A stretch of DNA of 64,000 nucleotides from an uncultured Eubacterium sp. GTDB lineage: Bacteria > Bacillota > Clostridia > Lachnospirales > Lachnospiraceae. Location: assembly GCA_910583555.1 (NCBI GenBank), contig CAJTXO010000013.1, positions 52,993-116,992 of the forward strand. Reading direction: 5' to 3'. Below the pieces are notes generated by a model, which saw only the letters and a list, made by a program, of their open reading frames with translations, did no database searches and was not told where the DNA came from. This document shows positions 48,378 through 57,050 of this stretch, in pieces; position 1 is the stretch's first letter; each line of letters starts with the position of its first letter. The position numbers were made by a program, and so were the translations under genes.

Positions 48378-50477
48378 TTACACTTTTTCAAACGTATCGG
48401 CATCGTAAACGTGGATGCCGGAACTTCCCGCGATGTCATCGACTAAGTAAAAGTAATCGCCGATGTACAGTCCTCTGGCAGACATGCTCAGATTTTTGGG
48501 CCGCAGTTTGGCGACGTTGTGGAAGCCCTTGCCATCGTATGAATAAATGCGGTACGAATAACCGCCGTCCCCGCTCCTGTTATCGTCCCGGAAGGAGTAG
48601 ATGCACAGTCCGATACGGTTCCGTTCGTTGTCTACGAGCACGGCTTTGTGGTTGTTTCCGGCTATGCTGTTCGTCTCCTTTTCCAGCAGCTTTTTGTGGT
48701 TTTCCGTGACGGAAGAGTCGGAGGAAATGTCAAACATCGACAGTTTTACCTGCATGCTCCCATTTTTCATCTGGTTGCTCCCGATTCCCAGAAGGAGGTC
48801 GTCCCCGTACGTGTGCAGATACTCGGAAAAGCCGGGGATTTTCAGCTTATCCTTGATGACTGGATGGGCCGGGTCGGTCAGGTCAGCTAAAAATACGGGG
48901 TCTGTGTTGCGGTAGGTGACGAAGTAGGCGCGCGTGCCTAAGAACCGGGCCGAATAGATCTCTTCGTTTTTGGCGAGGTTGTCAACGCTTCCGATCATGT
49001 TCAGGTTTTTGTCGAGGACGTACAGGCCGTTTGACGTGGAACCGTTTGTGTGGTACGTCGTGGCGACGAAACGCAGCGTATCGTCATATTCATCCAGCGA
49101 AAACTGGTCGTGCAGCATGCCGTTAAACGTTTCTGAGGTGAGTGCTTTTAGTTTCCCGTTTTCGTAGCGGTATTTGCTGATGGATGTTTTGGTCCCGCTG
49201 TCGAAAAGGCCGGTGGCCACGAAAATGTGCTTCTCGCTCACATAGCAAATATCTCCGCCGCCGAGTACCGAAAGACTGTCGCTGAATTTCTCTCCGTTTG
49301 TGACGTCGAGGGCAGTCAGTACGAGATAGCAGTTCGAGGCGACGTGGTCGGGAAGATACAGCTGCTCTTCCGACAGCACATCTCCGTCGGCCGAGGGGAC
49401 GAAAGAGCGCTTGTCATTCTTATCTTTGACGGGCTCGGTGTACATTCTGGACAGGGTGTACACATAATTGCCGTTTTTCCTCGAGGTATAGTAGGAGCCG
49501 GACTGCTTTTTTTCGGACAGGCGTTTTGGGTGTTTTTCATCAGTCAGGTCGTAGACGGAGATACTGGTTTCTCCGTGGCGGTAGGCGAGATCATAGTATG
49601 CCCTTTTTTGTGACGAGGAGCTGCCGGAGAGGCTGTTATTTTCATCGTCCCATGAGGTGCCGACTGTGACCAGATAGTTCTGGTCGAGATACATCTCATC
49701 CACCGAGGTTTTTGGTATCGAAATCTTTGATACCTTTTCGGTGTTTTTGCCGTCCGCGCGGTAAATATTGATGCGGCTTCCGCCGGCGTTTTCGGTACAA
49801 CTGTAAATATAGGTGCCGTCGGTCTTTACGATGTCGCCCTCATCGACACCCTGTACCTGAAGGTCGGTCTTCGTATAGTCGCCCTGTTTCGCGGTATCCA
49901 TGGAGGCGTCTGCTTCGGAGGCGATCTCTTCCCGGGAAGAGGCTTCGCTATTTCGACTTCCACTCGTGTATTGTTCTACCATCCCGTATTCCGGTATCGC
50001 GGCGTCTTTTGTGGCGCTTCCCATGGTAATGTCAGAGAAGTGGTCAGAGATGGCTTTTTCCAGTTTGGCATAACTCGTGTGCGGCATCGTCTGTTCCGAC
50101 GTTCCCGCGCTTTCGGACAAATCGGATGTTTTGTCCTGATCGGTGTCGGTTGAGGCGTTCTCGCCGGAGAAATCTTCCTGAGGGGAATTTTCCTGGGGAG
50201 AGGTTCCCTGGGGAGAAGCTCCCTGGGAAGAATCGCCTCTGGAGGCGACCTGTTCGGCGTTTTTTTCCGGCGAAGCGACCATGCCGTGCAGGATATTCGC
50301 GGCCAGCAGTACGAGGAGGAGGGCGGCAGCGGCACCAGCGATGCGGTTCGCCAGCCTGCCTGCGTGCAGCACCGGCCGCTTCTTTTGTTTCTGTTTGAGC
50401 ATTTGTTCTATGCGATCTGGTTGTAACGAGTCGGGAACAGGGATCTGTTCACTCATTTTTTTCCATTTTTCATTCAT
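48378..50477 (-). CDS. Membrane-anchored beta-propeller protein (Beta_propel), putative anti-sigma partner
   Basis: A protein of 699 residues with GAGGTAATATT upstream. A short cytoplasmic N-terminus (about 1-45, KWKKMSEQIPVPDSLQPDRIEQ) is followed by one TM helix (about 46-66) and a low-complexity linker of SPQG/SPQE units (about 80-130). The extracellular Beta_propel domain runs from about 205 to the end, with the conserved VQGVDEGDIVKTDG and LDQNYLVTVGTSW. A cytoplasmic anchor plus outer sensor next to an ECF sigma factor is the arrangement of anti-sigma systems. The N-terminal region resembles the anti-sigma/RsgI-like short domains only in position. The ligand is unknown. Confidence 0.85.
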   Translation of the reverse strand: MNEKWKKMSEQIPVPDSLQPDRIEQMLKQKQKKRPVLHAGRLANRIAGAAAALLLVLLAANILHGMVASPEKNAEQVASRGDSSQGASPQGTSPQENSPQEDFSGENASTDTDQDKTSDLSESAGTSEQTMPHTSYAKLEKAISDHFSDITMGSATKDAAIPEYGMVEQYTSGSRNSEASSREEIASEADASMDTAKQGDYTKTDLQVQGVDEGDIVKTDGTYIYSCTENAGGSRINIYRADGKNTEKVSKISIPKTSVDEMYLDQNYLVTVGTSWDDENNSLSGSSSSQKRAYYDLAYRHGETSISVYDLTDEKHPKRLSEKKQSGSYYTSRKNGNYVYTLSRMYTEPVKDKNDKRSFVPSADGDVLSEEQLYLPDHVASNCYLVLTALDVTNGEKFSDSLSVLGGGDICYVSEKHIFVATGLFDSGTKTSISKYRYENGKLKALTSETFNGMLHDQFSLDEYDDTLRFVATTYHTNGSTSNGLYVLDKNLNMIGSVDNLAKNEEIYSARFLGTRAYFVTYRNTDPVFLADLTDPAHPVIKDKLKIPGFSEYLHTYGDDLLLGIGSNQMKNGSMQVKLSMFDISSDSSVTENHKKLLEKETNSIAGNNHKAVLVDNERNRIGLCIYSFRDDNRSGDGGYSYRIYSYDGKGFHNVAKLRPKNLSMSARGLYIGDYFYLVDDIAGSSGIHVYDADTFEKV

Positions 50478-50523
50478 AATATTACCTCATTTCTCGAAAC
50501 TTTCGTTTCGTTTTAGTGGTGGA

Positions 50524-51081
50524 TCAATTGGAAACTGTTTTGTTGGAGTCTGTTCCATTGGGATCTTCTTCGCCAAGAAAGGTTCTCATCTTTTCCAGGG
50601 CCCGGCTTTTGGAGGAACGGACTGTCCCTTCTTTTTTGTGCAGATATCTGGCGATTTCCCTGCTGTTGTATCCGCCGAATATGTTTAACCCTACGATGAG
50701 CCGTTCGGTTTCCCCTAAGAGGGCCATCGCCTGTTTGAGAAAAAATTTCCCCTCATAATCGACGGCATAGGAAGCTGTTTCCAGTACTTTATCTGCCGGA
50801 TGGGCAGAAACTTTCGACTGGAGGTGCAATTGCTTTTTGCACTCATTGGCGGTGATCTGGAACATCCAGCTGCGGAACGACGTATTCTTCCGCAGTTTAT
50901 GTAGGTGCTCATATGCGTGGAGGACGGCGCTGCTCACGGCGTCCTCAGCCTGTTCCGCCTGTTTCATCATACAGAAGGCGAAGCGGTACAGATCTTTGTA
51001 AATGTCTTCGTAGAGCAGGGCAAAGGCGTGAGCGTCACCATTTTTTGCCTGTGCTACAAGTTTTGGTATGTCTTTTTTCAT
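50524..51081 (-). CDS. ECF-type RNA polymerase sigma factor
   Basis: A protein of 185 residues. Region 2 (about 20-85) includes LYEDIYKDLYRFAFCMMKQAEQAEDAVSSAVLHAYEHLHKL, and region 4 (about 115-170) the HTH YNSREIARYLHKKEGTVRSSKSRALEKM. No sigma 1.1 or region 3 is seen. It directs RNA polymerase to its own set of promoters, usually including its own. The beta-propeller gene follows 46 bp downstream, so the pair is probably co-transcribed from the putative promoter at 51126-51156. AAGGGAG precedes the ATG. Confidence 0.92.
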   Translation of the reverse strand: MKKDIPKLVAQAKNGDAHAFALLYEDIYKDLYRFAFCMMKQAEQAEDAVSSAVLHAYEHLHKLRKNTSFRSWMFQITANECKKQLHLQSKVSAHPADKVLETASYAVDYEGKFFLKQAMALLGETERLIVGLNIFGGYNSREIARYLHKKEGTVRSSKSRALEKMRTFLGEEDPNGTDSNKTVSN

Positions 51082-51125
51082 TCATTTCTCCCTTTCGTTA
51101 CCGGTAGTTTTCAGGGTTTCTATAT

Positions 51126-51156
51126 ATAAGAGTGTTTGGCGGGGGAAAGTGTTGCA
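51126..51156 (-). promoter_or_regulatory. Putative ECF-type promoter for the sigma factor gene
   Basis: On the minus strand TGCAAC (51156-51151) and CTCTTATA (about 51132-51125) are separated by about 18 bp. An AAC-type -35 with a CTC/TC-type -10 is the form expected for autoregulated ECF sigma factors. The start codon lies about 45 bp downstream. Confidence 0.45.
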
Positions 51157-51160
51157 TCGG

Positions 51161-51200
51161 GAAGAAAAAAAGAAACCCGGCGCGCGGATTTCTTTTTTTT
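51161..51200 (-). terminator. Terminator of the aminotransferase gene
   Basis: An 11-bp A/T stem (51165-51175 with 51189-51199) encloses a GC-rich core that can extend it. On the minus strand it is followed by a T-rich tail. It closes the aminotransferase gene before the sigma operon promoter. Confidence 0.75.
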
Positions 51201-51217
51201 CGCTTGAAAACTTCTTC

Positions 51218-52501
51218 TTATTCTGCTAGTAATTTTTCAATGCTGACCAGTTTGACACAGAGGGTAAATAATTCGGTCGCCTGCGCCATCTCTTCCGGTG
51301 TGGGGAAGGAAGGAGCGATACGGATATTCGTGTCGTTCGGATCGTTTCCATAAGGAAACGTGGCTCCGGCATTTGTCAGAACAACGCCGGCTTCCCTGCA
51401 TTTTTCCACGATCTTTTTCGCGCATCCCTCCATCGAATCGAAGGAAATAAAATATCCGCCCAGCGGTTTGGTCCATGTTCCGGTTCCCGTGCCCGCCAGT
51501 TCTTTCTCTAAAATGTCCAAAACAATTTCGAATTTGGGCCGCATCTCATTGGCATGTTTTTTCATGTGCGCTTTTAATCCGTCGAGGTTTTTGAAAAAGC
51601 GCGCGTGACGCAGCTGGTTCAATTTATCGTAGCCGATCGTCTGGATCGTAAGCTGCTTCTTTACGTCCTCCAGATTGGCAGGAGATGTGGCGAGCGCGGC
51701 GATGCCGGCCCCGGAAAAACTGACTTTCGAAGTGGACGCGAATTCATAAACAAGATCAGGATTTCCCGCTTTTTCACATTCACTGATGATATCTAAAATC
51801 TCCGGCTGGTTGTCTTCGTAAAGATGATGGATCGCATAGGCGTTGTCCCAGTAGATGCGGAAATCGTCTGCCGCCGGTTTGAGGTTCGCGAAACGGCGCA
51901 CGGTTTCATCGCTGTAGCAGACGCCCTGCGGGTTTGAATACTTCGGCACGCACCAGATCCCTTTGATCGCCGAGTCGGAATTTACGAGTTCCTCGACGAG
52001 ATCCATATCCGGGCCGTCATCGTTCATCGGAATATTGATCATTTCGATGCCGAAGCGCTCGGTGATGGCAAAATGCCGGTCATAACCGGGAACAGGACAC
52101 AAAAATTTGATCTGATCCAGTTTACACCATGGAGTGCTGCCGAGGACGCCGTGCGTATAAGAACGTGAAATCGCATCGTACATGATCGTAAGGCTCGCGT
52201 TTCCAAACACAATGACATGTTCGGGAAGAGTTCCCATCATTTCCGCCATCAGCTGCCTGGCTTCCGGGATTCCGTCAAGACCGCCGTAATTGCGGCAGTC
52301 CGTGCCGTCGCTCGCTAAAAGAGAGGAATCGGATGAAAGGGTGTCCATAATGCCCATCGATATGTTAAGCTGACTCGTGCCCGGTTTTCCTCTCGACATG
52401 TCAAGCTGTAAATTTAACGCTTTTTTTTCTTCATATTTGGCTTCCATTTCATTTTTCAGCGCCAATAATTCTTCTTTGCTTTTCTGACTGTAATGATTCA
52501 T
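51218..52501 (-). CDS. PLP-dependent aminotransferase, subgroup Ic (aspartate aminotransferase type)
   Basis: A protein of 427 residues with GAGGAGGT before the ATG. It carries the type Ic marks: N-terminal LQLDMSRGKPGTSQLNIS, GTDCRNYGGLDGIPEAR, GNASLTIMYDAISR, CPVPGYDRHF, CVPKYSNPQGVCYSDE and the PLP lysine region EFASTSKVSFSGAGIAALA. The C-terminal R-substrate segment is NIRIAPSFPTPEEM. Type Ic aminotransferases are transaminases for aspartate or alanine in Gram-positives. Substrate cannot be fixed from sequence. Stand-alone gene on the minus strand. Confidence 0.9.
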   Translation of the reverse strand: MNHYSQKSKEELLALKNEMEAKYEEKKALNLQLDMSRGKPGTSQLNISMGIMDTLSSDSSLLASDGTDCRNYGGLDGIPEARQLMAEMMGTLPEHVIVFGNASLTIMYDAISRSYTHGVLGSTPWCKLDQIKFLCPVPGYDRHFAITERFGIEMINIPMNDDGPDMDLVEELVNSDSAIKGIWCVPKYSNPQGVCYSDETVRRFANLKPAADDFRIYWDNAYAIHHLYEDNQPEILDIISECEKAGNPDLVYEFASTSKVSFSGAGIAALATSPANLEDVKKQLTIQTIGYDKLNQLRHARFFKNLDGLKAHMKKHANEMRPKFEIVLDILEKELAGTGTGTWTKPLGGYFISFDSMEGCAKKIVEKCREAGVVLTNAGATFPYGNDPNDTNIRIAPSFPTPEEMAQATELFTLCVKLVSIEKLLAE

Positions 52502-52626
52502 GATGTACCTCCTCGGTGTAAAAGTGCTTATTTCTTTCCTAACTTTATATTATATATATATTTCCGTTTGTTGTCCAGTGTTTTTTTCTTTGCGGCAAAC
52601 GCGCGGAAAATAACAAAAAAAGGGTG

Positions 52627-52655
52627 TTGTTTCACGCCTGAAAAAATAGTAGAAT
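52627..52655 (+). promoter_or_regulatory. Promoter of the 2-hydroxyacid dehydrogenase gene
   Basis: TTGTTT (52627-52632) and TAGAAT (52650-52655) with a 17-bp spacer. Confidence 0.65.
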
Positions 52656-52712
52656 AATAGGGGAAAGGAATTTTAATTGGTTAGCAATTGGTTAGGAAAG
52701 GGAACTACGTAT

Positions 52713-53672
52713 ATGAAGATCGTTTTTATGGAAGCAGATAATCTCGGCAGGGATATCGACCTGTCTATGTTTCACAGTCTGGGAGAAGTGGCTGTTTACG
52801 GTAAGTCAGAGCCGTCTGAGGACGCTGCCAGGATCCGCGATGCGGATATTGTCATCGCCAATAAGATTCCGCTCGGTGAGGCGCTTTTAAAGTCGGCGGA
52901 ACATGTGAAGTTAATATGCCTAACGGCAACAGGGACAAATGTCGTTGATTTTCCCTATGTAAACAGCAGGGGCATTACAGTTACGAACGTAAAAGGTTAT
53001 TCGACGATGTCGGTGGCGCAGCACACGTTCGCCCTGTTGTTTTACGTATATGAAAAGCTAGCGTATTACGATGCGTATGTCAAAAGCGGAGAATATGCCA
53101 GAAGTGATATGTTCTGCCATTTCGCGCAGCCGTTCCACGAACTGGCGGGGAAGATCTGGGGAATTGTCGGGCTGGGCGAGATCGGGCGCCGGGTGGCGCA
53201 GATCGCCACGGCGTTCGGCTGTCAGGTCGTGTACTATTCGACGACCGGCAAAAATGGAAACAAATTGTATCCGCGACTGGATTTTAATACCCTTTTAAAG
53301 ACGTCAAATATCATTTCCATCCATGCGCCGCTCCACGCGGCGACGGAGAAGTTGTTTGACGCCGAAGCATTTGACAGGATGAAAAAAGACGCGGTCCTGT
53401 TAAATGTGGGACGGGGGCCCATCGTAGACCAGGCCGCGCTGGCGGATGCCCTTATGTCGGGGAAAATAGCCGGAGCGGGTATCGACGTACTCGAACAGGA
53501 ACCGCCGGAAGCGGATGATCCGCTGTTTCAGATCCAGGACAGCAAAAAGCTGGTTGTGACGCCCCACATGGCGTGGGCGACCTGTGAGGCGAGAAGGCGG
53601 TGCGCGGATGAAGTGTATGAAAATATCGTAAGCTGGATGAAGGGAGTTCAGAGGAATGTTGTTACAGAATGA
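52713..53672 (+). CDS. D-2-hydroxyacid dehydrogenase (NAD-dependent)
   Basis: A protein of 319 residues starting MKIVFMEADNLG at 52713; an in-frame TTG at 52677 is further upstream without a ribosome site. NAD-binding WGIVGLGEIGRRVAQIATAFG, substrate segments SIHAPLHAATEKLFDAEAF and LLNVGRGPIVDQAALADAL, and the catalytic Asp-Glu-His order (IAGAGIDVLEQEPPE, then TPHMAW) agree with the family. Glycerate or lactate dehydrogenase are possible. The 3' end overlaps the secreted metallopeptidase-like gene by 17 bp. Confidence 0.9.
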   Translation: MKIVFMEADNLGRDIDLSMFHSLGEVAVYGKSEPSEDAARIRDADIVIANKIPLGEALLKSAEHVKLICLTATGTNVVDFPYVNSRGITVTNVKGYSTMSVAQHTFALLFYVYEKLAYYDAYVKSGEYARSDMFCHFAQPFHELAGKIWGIVGLGEIGRRVAQIATAFGCQVVYYSTTGKNGNKLYPRLDFNTLLKTSNIISIHAPLHAATEKLFDAEAFDRMKKDAVLLNVGRGPIVDQAALADALMSGKIAGAGIDVLEQEPPEADDPLFQIQDSKKLVVTPHMAWATCEARRRCADEVYENIVSWMKGVQRNVVTE

Positions 53673-54825
53673 AAAAAATGTGTATGAAACTACGGATTCG
53701 AAAAAAACTTATCACGTTGTTTCTCACAATGGAAGAACGCCAAAAAAGAAATGGATCAGGAGGGTTGGCCTGCTGTTAGCGCTCGCGACAGCGGTATCAG
53801 GCGTGGGAAAGGTTCCGGCAGCAGTGGCAGGGAACGGGATCTGCGCTGTACAGGCCGCGGCACAGGAAGCAGCAGTTCCATCGTTGCCAGACGACGGAAT
53901 GCTGCCGGAACAGGCGAGACAGCAGGAAGTGTCACGACAGCAGGAAGTGCCGGGACAGCAGGAAGTGCCGTGGCAGCAGGAAGTGCCGTGGCAGCAGGAG
54001 GCACCGGAGGAAACGTGGAAACCGGGTACGATGCCGGAAGAAGTTTGGAAAGAGAGTCCGCTCGGAAGCGCCGGCGTGCTGGAGGGAAAGTCGGTGCTGA
54101 TCAGTATTTTCATCCGGGATAAAGAAACGAAATGGACAAAGAAGGAGAAAAAGGAGACCAACCGCAGGGTGAAGGCCGCGGCAGCTTATCTGAGCAGGCA
54201 GGCGAAGAGATATGGAAAAAAAGCACAGTTGATCGTAGACACGCAGAAAAATAAAAAGATCTCTTATACATTTGAGACGGAGATGAAAGTGACAGACAGA
54301 ACGCATATCAAACTGAATCACAAGATCCAGAAATTTATCAGTGAAAGTATTAATCTGGATGAGGTGCGGAAGAAATACAAGACCGACAGCATCGGATTTC
54401 TTCTCCATATCAATAAAGCGGGAGTCAGTTACACGCTGCCCCACTGCGTAGAAGAAGAGGACAGGGATTTTTTCGAGTGTGCTTCTCTCTTTTCAAGCGA
54501 TGGATACCAGGAGACAGGCGCGGCTACGTACGCGCATGAGATCCTGCACATGTTTGGCGCGCCCGATTTATATGAAAAGTCACTTCCCGATGGCATCACA
54601 ACCTCTTTCGTGCGCTATATTGAGAAGAATTATCCGAACGAGATCATGTATACCACATATACGAAGAAAGGAAAGCAGCTCAAATATGGCGTGAAGAATA
54701 AGCTGAGCCGCGTGACGGCGTATTTTCTCGGTTGGAAGGAGAAGATCCCCGAACAGAAAAGGTATCCTCTGGCGGATAATGACCCGAGGGGAAGTTTTCA
54801 CGATGGAACTTCCGTTCCGAATTGA
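53656..54825 (+). CDS. Secreted metzincin-like zinc peptidase with QQEVP repeats
   Basis: A protein of 389 residues, overlapping the upstream gene by 17 bp. A long basic N-region is followed by a hydrophobic stretch (about 33-55) and an AxA-like site near AAVAG, so export is likely. A low-complexity linker with five (x)QQEVP/S-type units (about 93-116) follows. The zinc motif HEILHMFGAPD (His294, Glu295, His298, Gly301, Asp304) fits the metzincin pattern HExxHxxGxxD with Asp as third ligand. No known protease family is recognised beyond this. It could cleave a wall or host protein; the target is unknown. Confidence 0.72.
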   Translation: MLLQNEKNVYETTDSKKTYHVVSHNGRTPKKKWIRRVGLLLALATAVSGVGKVPAAVAGNGICAVQAAAQEAAVPSLPDDGMLPEQARQQEVSRQQEVPGQQEVPWQQEVPWQQEAPEETWKPGTMPEEVWKESPLGSAGVLEGKSVLISIFIRDKETKWTKKEKKETNRRVKAAAAYLSRQAKRYGKKAQLIVDTQKNKKISYTFETEMKVTDRTHIKLNHKIQKFISESINLDEVRKKYKTDSIGFLLHINKAGVSYTLPHCVEEEDRDFFECASLFSSDGYQETGAATYAHEILHMFGAPDLYEKSLPDGITTSFVRYIEKNYPNEIMYTTYTKKGKQLKYGVKNKLSRVTAYFLGWKEKIPEQKRYPLADNDPRGSFHDGTSVPN

Positions 54826-54887
54826 CGGGCATGAAAGATTAAATGAGTGAAAGATCAAATGGAGCAATAAAAAATGGGCGCACGTCA

Positions 54888-54917
54888 TTGACAATGAAAT
54901 AGAATCATTATTATAAT
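54888..54917 (+). promoter_or_regulatory. Strong sigma-A promoter of the esterase gene
   Basis: Perfect TTGACA (54888-54893) and TATAAT (54912-54917), 18-bp spacer. It is the best promoter match in this window. In the leader upstream, TGAAAGATYAAATGAG-type repeats occur at about 54833-54863. Confidence 0.85.
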
Positions 54918-54970
54918 GGTATCAGGACCATAAAGGTCAAAAAGCCATTGGGCAATAAGGAGGAATCGTT

Positions 54971-56344
54971 ATGTTAAAAACGATAGCAAGAAAGTCCCTG
55001 TGCATCGTACTTGCGACAGGGGTCATTTGTTCTGCATTTTCAGGCAGCCATTCGCAGGCAGCGAAAAAGGCAGCGTTGAAAACGAAGAAAATGTCTATGA
55101 AGGTAGGACAATCAAAGAAAGTTGCGATAAAGAACCGTAATAAAAAAGCGGTTTACCGTTTTGTTTCTTCTTCCCCGAAGAAGGCATCGGTTTCCAAGAG
55201 CGGCGTCATCAAAGCGAAAAAAACAGGAACGGTAAAGATCACCGTGACGGAGAAGATCAAGAAAAAGACCCGCAAATTAGGTAAGGTCACCGTACAGATC
55301 AAGGCGAAGGATACAAAGAAAGAGCCGACAGTTACGAACGCGCCGACTACGCCTTCCACTGTGCCGGCGACTGCCGCACCAGCGTCTGCTGCCCCGGCCT
55401 CTGCCGCACCGGCGTCCGCAGTCCCGGCGTCTGCCGCGCCAGCATCCGCCGCGCCAACAGATCAGCCGACAGAGACACCGGCTTCGACCATGAAACCGAT
55501 CGGGCCGTATGTAGAGGATACGAGTTCTGACGTTCCGAGCGATTTTTCAAAAATAATCAAAGAAAACGAGGGAACAGTAGAGGATATTACATATGATTCT
55601 ACTGTGATCAAAGAGGGCGCCACTGTCAAAAGAAAGGCAAAGGTAGTCCTGCCGAAAGATTACAGCGAGGACAAGAAATATCCGGTCGTTTACATGCAGC
55701 ACGGTATTTTCGGAAATGAGACAACCATGTATGGTGAAAAGGTTCAGAACGTATTCTGGAACGCCATGGCAAATGGTGACGCGGAGGAAATGATCGCGGT
55801 ATTCCCGAATGCGTGCGCGAATGAGACCGGAGGCTCGGTAGGCGAGAATGGCGGATTTAATACGGAGCATTATTCCGCTTACAATAACTTCCTCAATGAT
55901 TTAGAGAAATGCCTGATGCCGTACATCAACGAGCACTATTCGACTCTGACGGGCCGGGAAAACACGGCAATCTGCGGATTTTCCATGGGAGGGCGCGTGA
56001 CGCTTCATATCGGCTTTACGCTCCAGGATACGTTCCGCTATGTCGGGGCCTTTTGTCCGGCGCCTGGTATCTTCACCCACAATGATAATGGCGTGAATGA
56101 GACGGGACTTTTTACACCGGAAACGTTTACACTTCAGGATCAGTATATGAATGATACGCTCGTTATGATCGTAAAAGGAACGAAGGATGGTGTTGTGAAG
56201 CAGTTCCCGAAAGATTACCACGATGCCCTGACAGCGAACAAAGTACCTCATATTTTCATGGAACTTCCGGGCGGCCATGATGGCAACGTTTACAAACCGG
56301 GATTGTATAATTTCCTTCGCCGTATTTTCCACCGGGAAGGATAA
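54971..56344 (+). CDS. Secreted esterase D/feruloyl-esterase-like hydrolase with Ig-like domain
   Basis: A protein of 457 residues with AAGGAGG upstream. A signal peptide (about 1-32), a Lys-rich bacterial Ig-like domain (about 35-115) and a Pro/Ala/Ser linker with six ASAAP/ASAVP repeats (about 135-165) precede the alpha/beta-hydrolase domain (about 195-457). The esterase motifs are YPVVYMQHGIFGNET, CGFSMGGRV (nucleophile Ser338) and ELPGGHDGNVY (catalytic His436). The family is that of XynZ-type feruloyl or acetyl xylan esterases. Probably attached to the cell surface or released to act on plant polysaccharide esters. Confidence 0.87.
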   Translation: MLKTIARKSLCIVLATGVICSAFSGSHSQAAKKAALKTKKMSMKVGQSKKVAIKNRNKKAVYRFVSSSPKKASVSKSGVIKAKKTGTVKITVTEKIKKKTRKLGKVTVQIKAKDTKKEPTVTNAPTTPSTVPATAAPASAAPASAAPASAVPASAAPASAAPTDQPTETPASTMKPIGPYVEDTSSDVPSDFSKIIKENEGTVEDITYDSTVIKEGATVKRKAKVVLPKDYSEDKKYPVVYMQHGIFGNETTMYGEKVQNVFWNAMANGDAEEMIAVFPNACANETGGSVGENGGFNTEHYSAYNNFLNDLEKCLMPYINEHYSTLTGRENTAICGFSMGGRVTLHIGFTLQDTFRYVGAFCPAPGIFTHNDNGVNETGLFTPETFTLQDQYMNDTLVMIVKGTKDGVVKQFPKDYHDALTANKVPHIFMELPGGHDGNVYKPGLYNFLRRIFHREG

Positions 56345-56381
56345 AACGCCATTGACATTAGTATGAGATCGAGGATGATAG

Positions 56382-56939
56382 ATGGACACGGAAATCGTTA
56401 GGAGTAACCGCAAAAGCATTGAACTTAACATATGCCGGGATGGCCACATCCGCGTGCGCGTACCATTTTCTGTAACCGATGCGGAAATCGCGCAGGTGTT
56501 AAAAGAGAAGTCGAGCTGGATCGAAAAGCACAGAAAACAGATGTTGGAGAGACAGCAGAGCGTACGGGAAATGTGGGGAAATCGTCTTTCTGCGCAGGAT
56601 ATACAGGCGCTGGCAGATCAGGCGGTGAAGATCATTCCGGAAAAAGTGCGCTATTTTGCGGGGAAGATCGGGGTGGACTACGGGAGGATCACGATACGTA
56701 ACCAAAAGACCAGATGGGGAAGCTGCAGCGGGAAGGGAAATCTGAATTTTAACTGCCTGCTGATGCTGACCCCGGACGAGGTTCAGGATTATGTGGTGAT
56801 CCATGAGTTATGCCACCGCAAGGAAATGAACCATTCCCCCAAATTCTGGGCGGAAGTCGCTAAGTTTATGCCGGATTATAAGCAGAAGAGAAAGTGGCTC
56901 AAAGAAAATGGGGAGGGAATCATGCTGAGAATGATGTAG
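56382..56939 (+). CDS. YgjP-family M48-like metallopeptidase
   Basis: A protein of 185 residues. The metal-binding motif HELCHRKEMNHSPKFW (about 139-154) and the conserved KTRWGSCSGKGNLNFN match the YgjP/DUF45 family. These resemble SprT-type zincins and are commonly encoded alone. GAGGA is 8 nt upstream of the ATG. The 37-bp gap to the esterase contains no terminator, so co-transcription is possible. Substrate unknown. Confidence 0.9.
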   Translation: MDTEIVRSNRKSIELNICRDGHIRVRVPFSVTDAEIAQVLKEKSSWIEKHRKQMLERQQSVREMWGNRLSAQDIQALADQAVKIIPEKVRYFAGKIGVDYGRITIRNQKTRWGSCSGKGNLNFNCLLMLTPDEVQDYVVIHELCHRKEMNHSPKFWAEVAKFMPDYKQKRKWLKENGEGIMLRMM

Positions 56940-56960
56940 TGTCTGTCATATCATGGGATA

Positions 56961-57018
56961 AAAAGAGAGGGGAGATGCGCGGAGCCGTTACGGGTTCTGC
57001 GCATCTCCCCTCTTTTAT
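56961..57018. terminator. Bidirectional intrinsic terminator
   Basis: A 15-bp perfect stem (56966-56980 with 56999-57013), A-rich left flank and TTTATTTAT right flank, serving the YgjP gene and the opposite SanA-like gene. Confidence 0.92.
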
Positions 57019-57050
57019 TTATGCTTTCTCCATCTGAGATTTGTTGAGGT

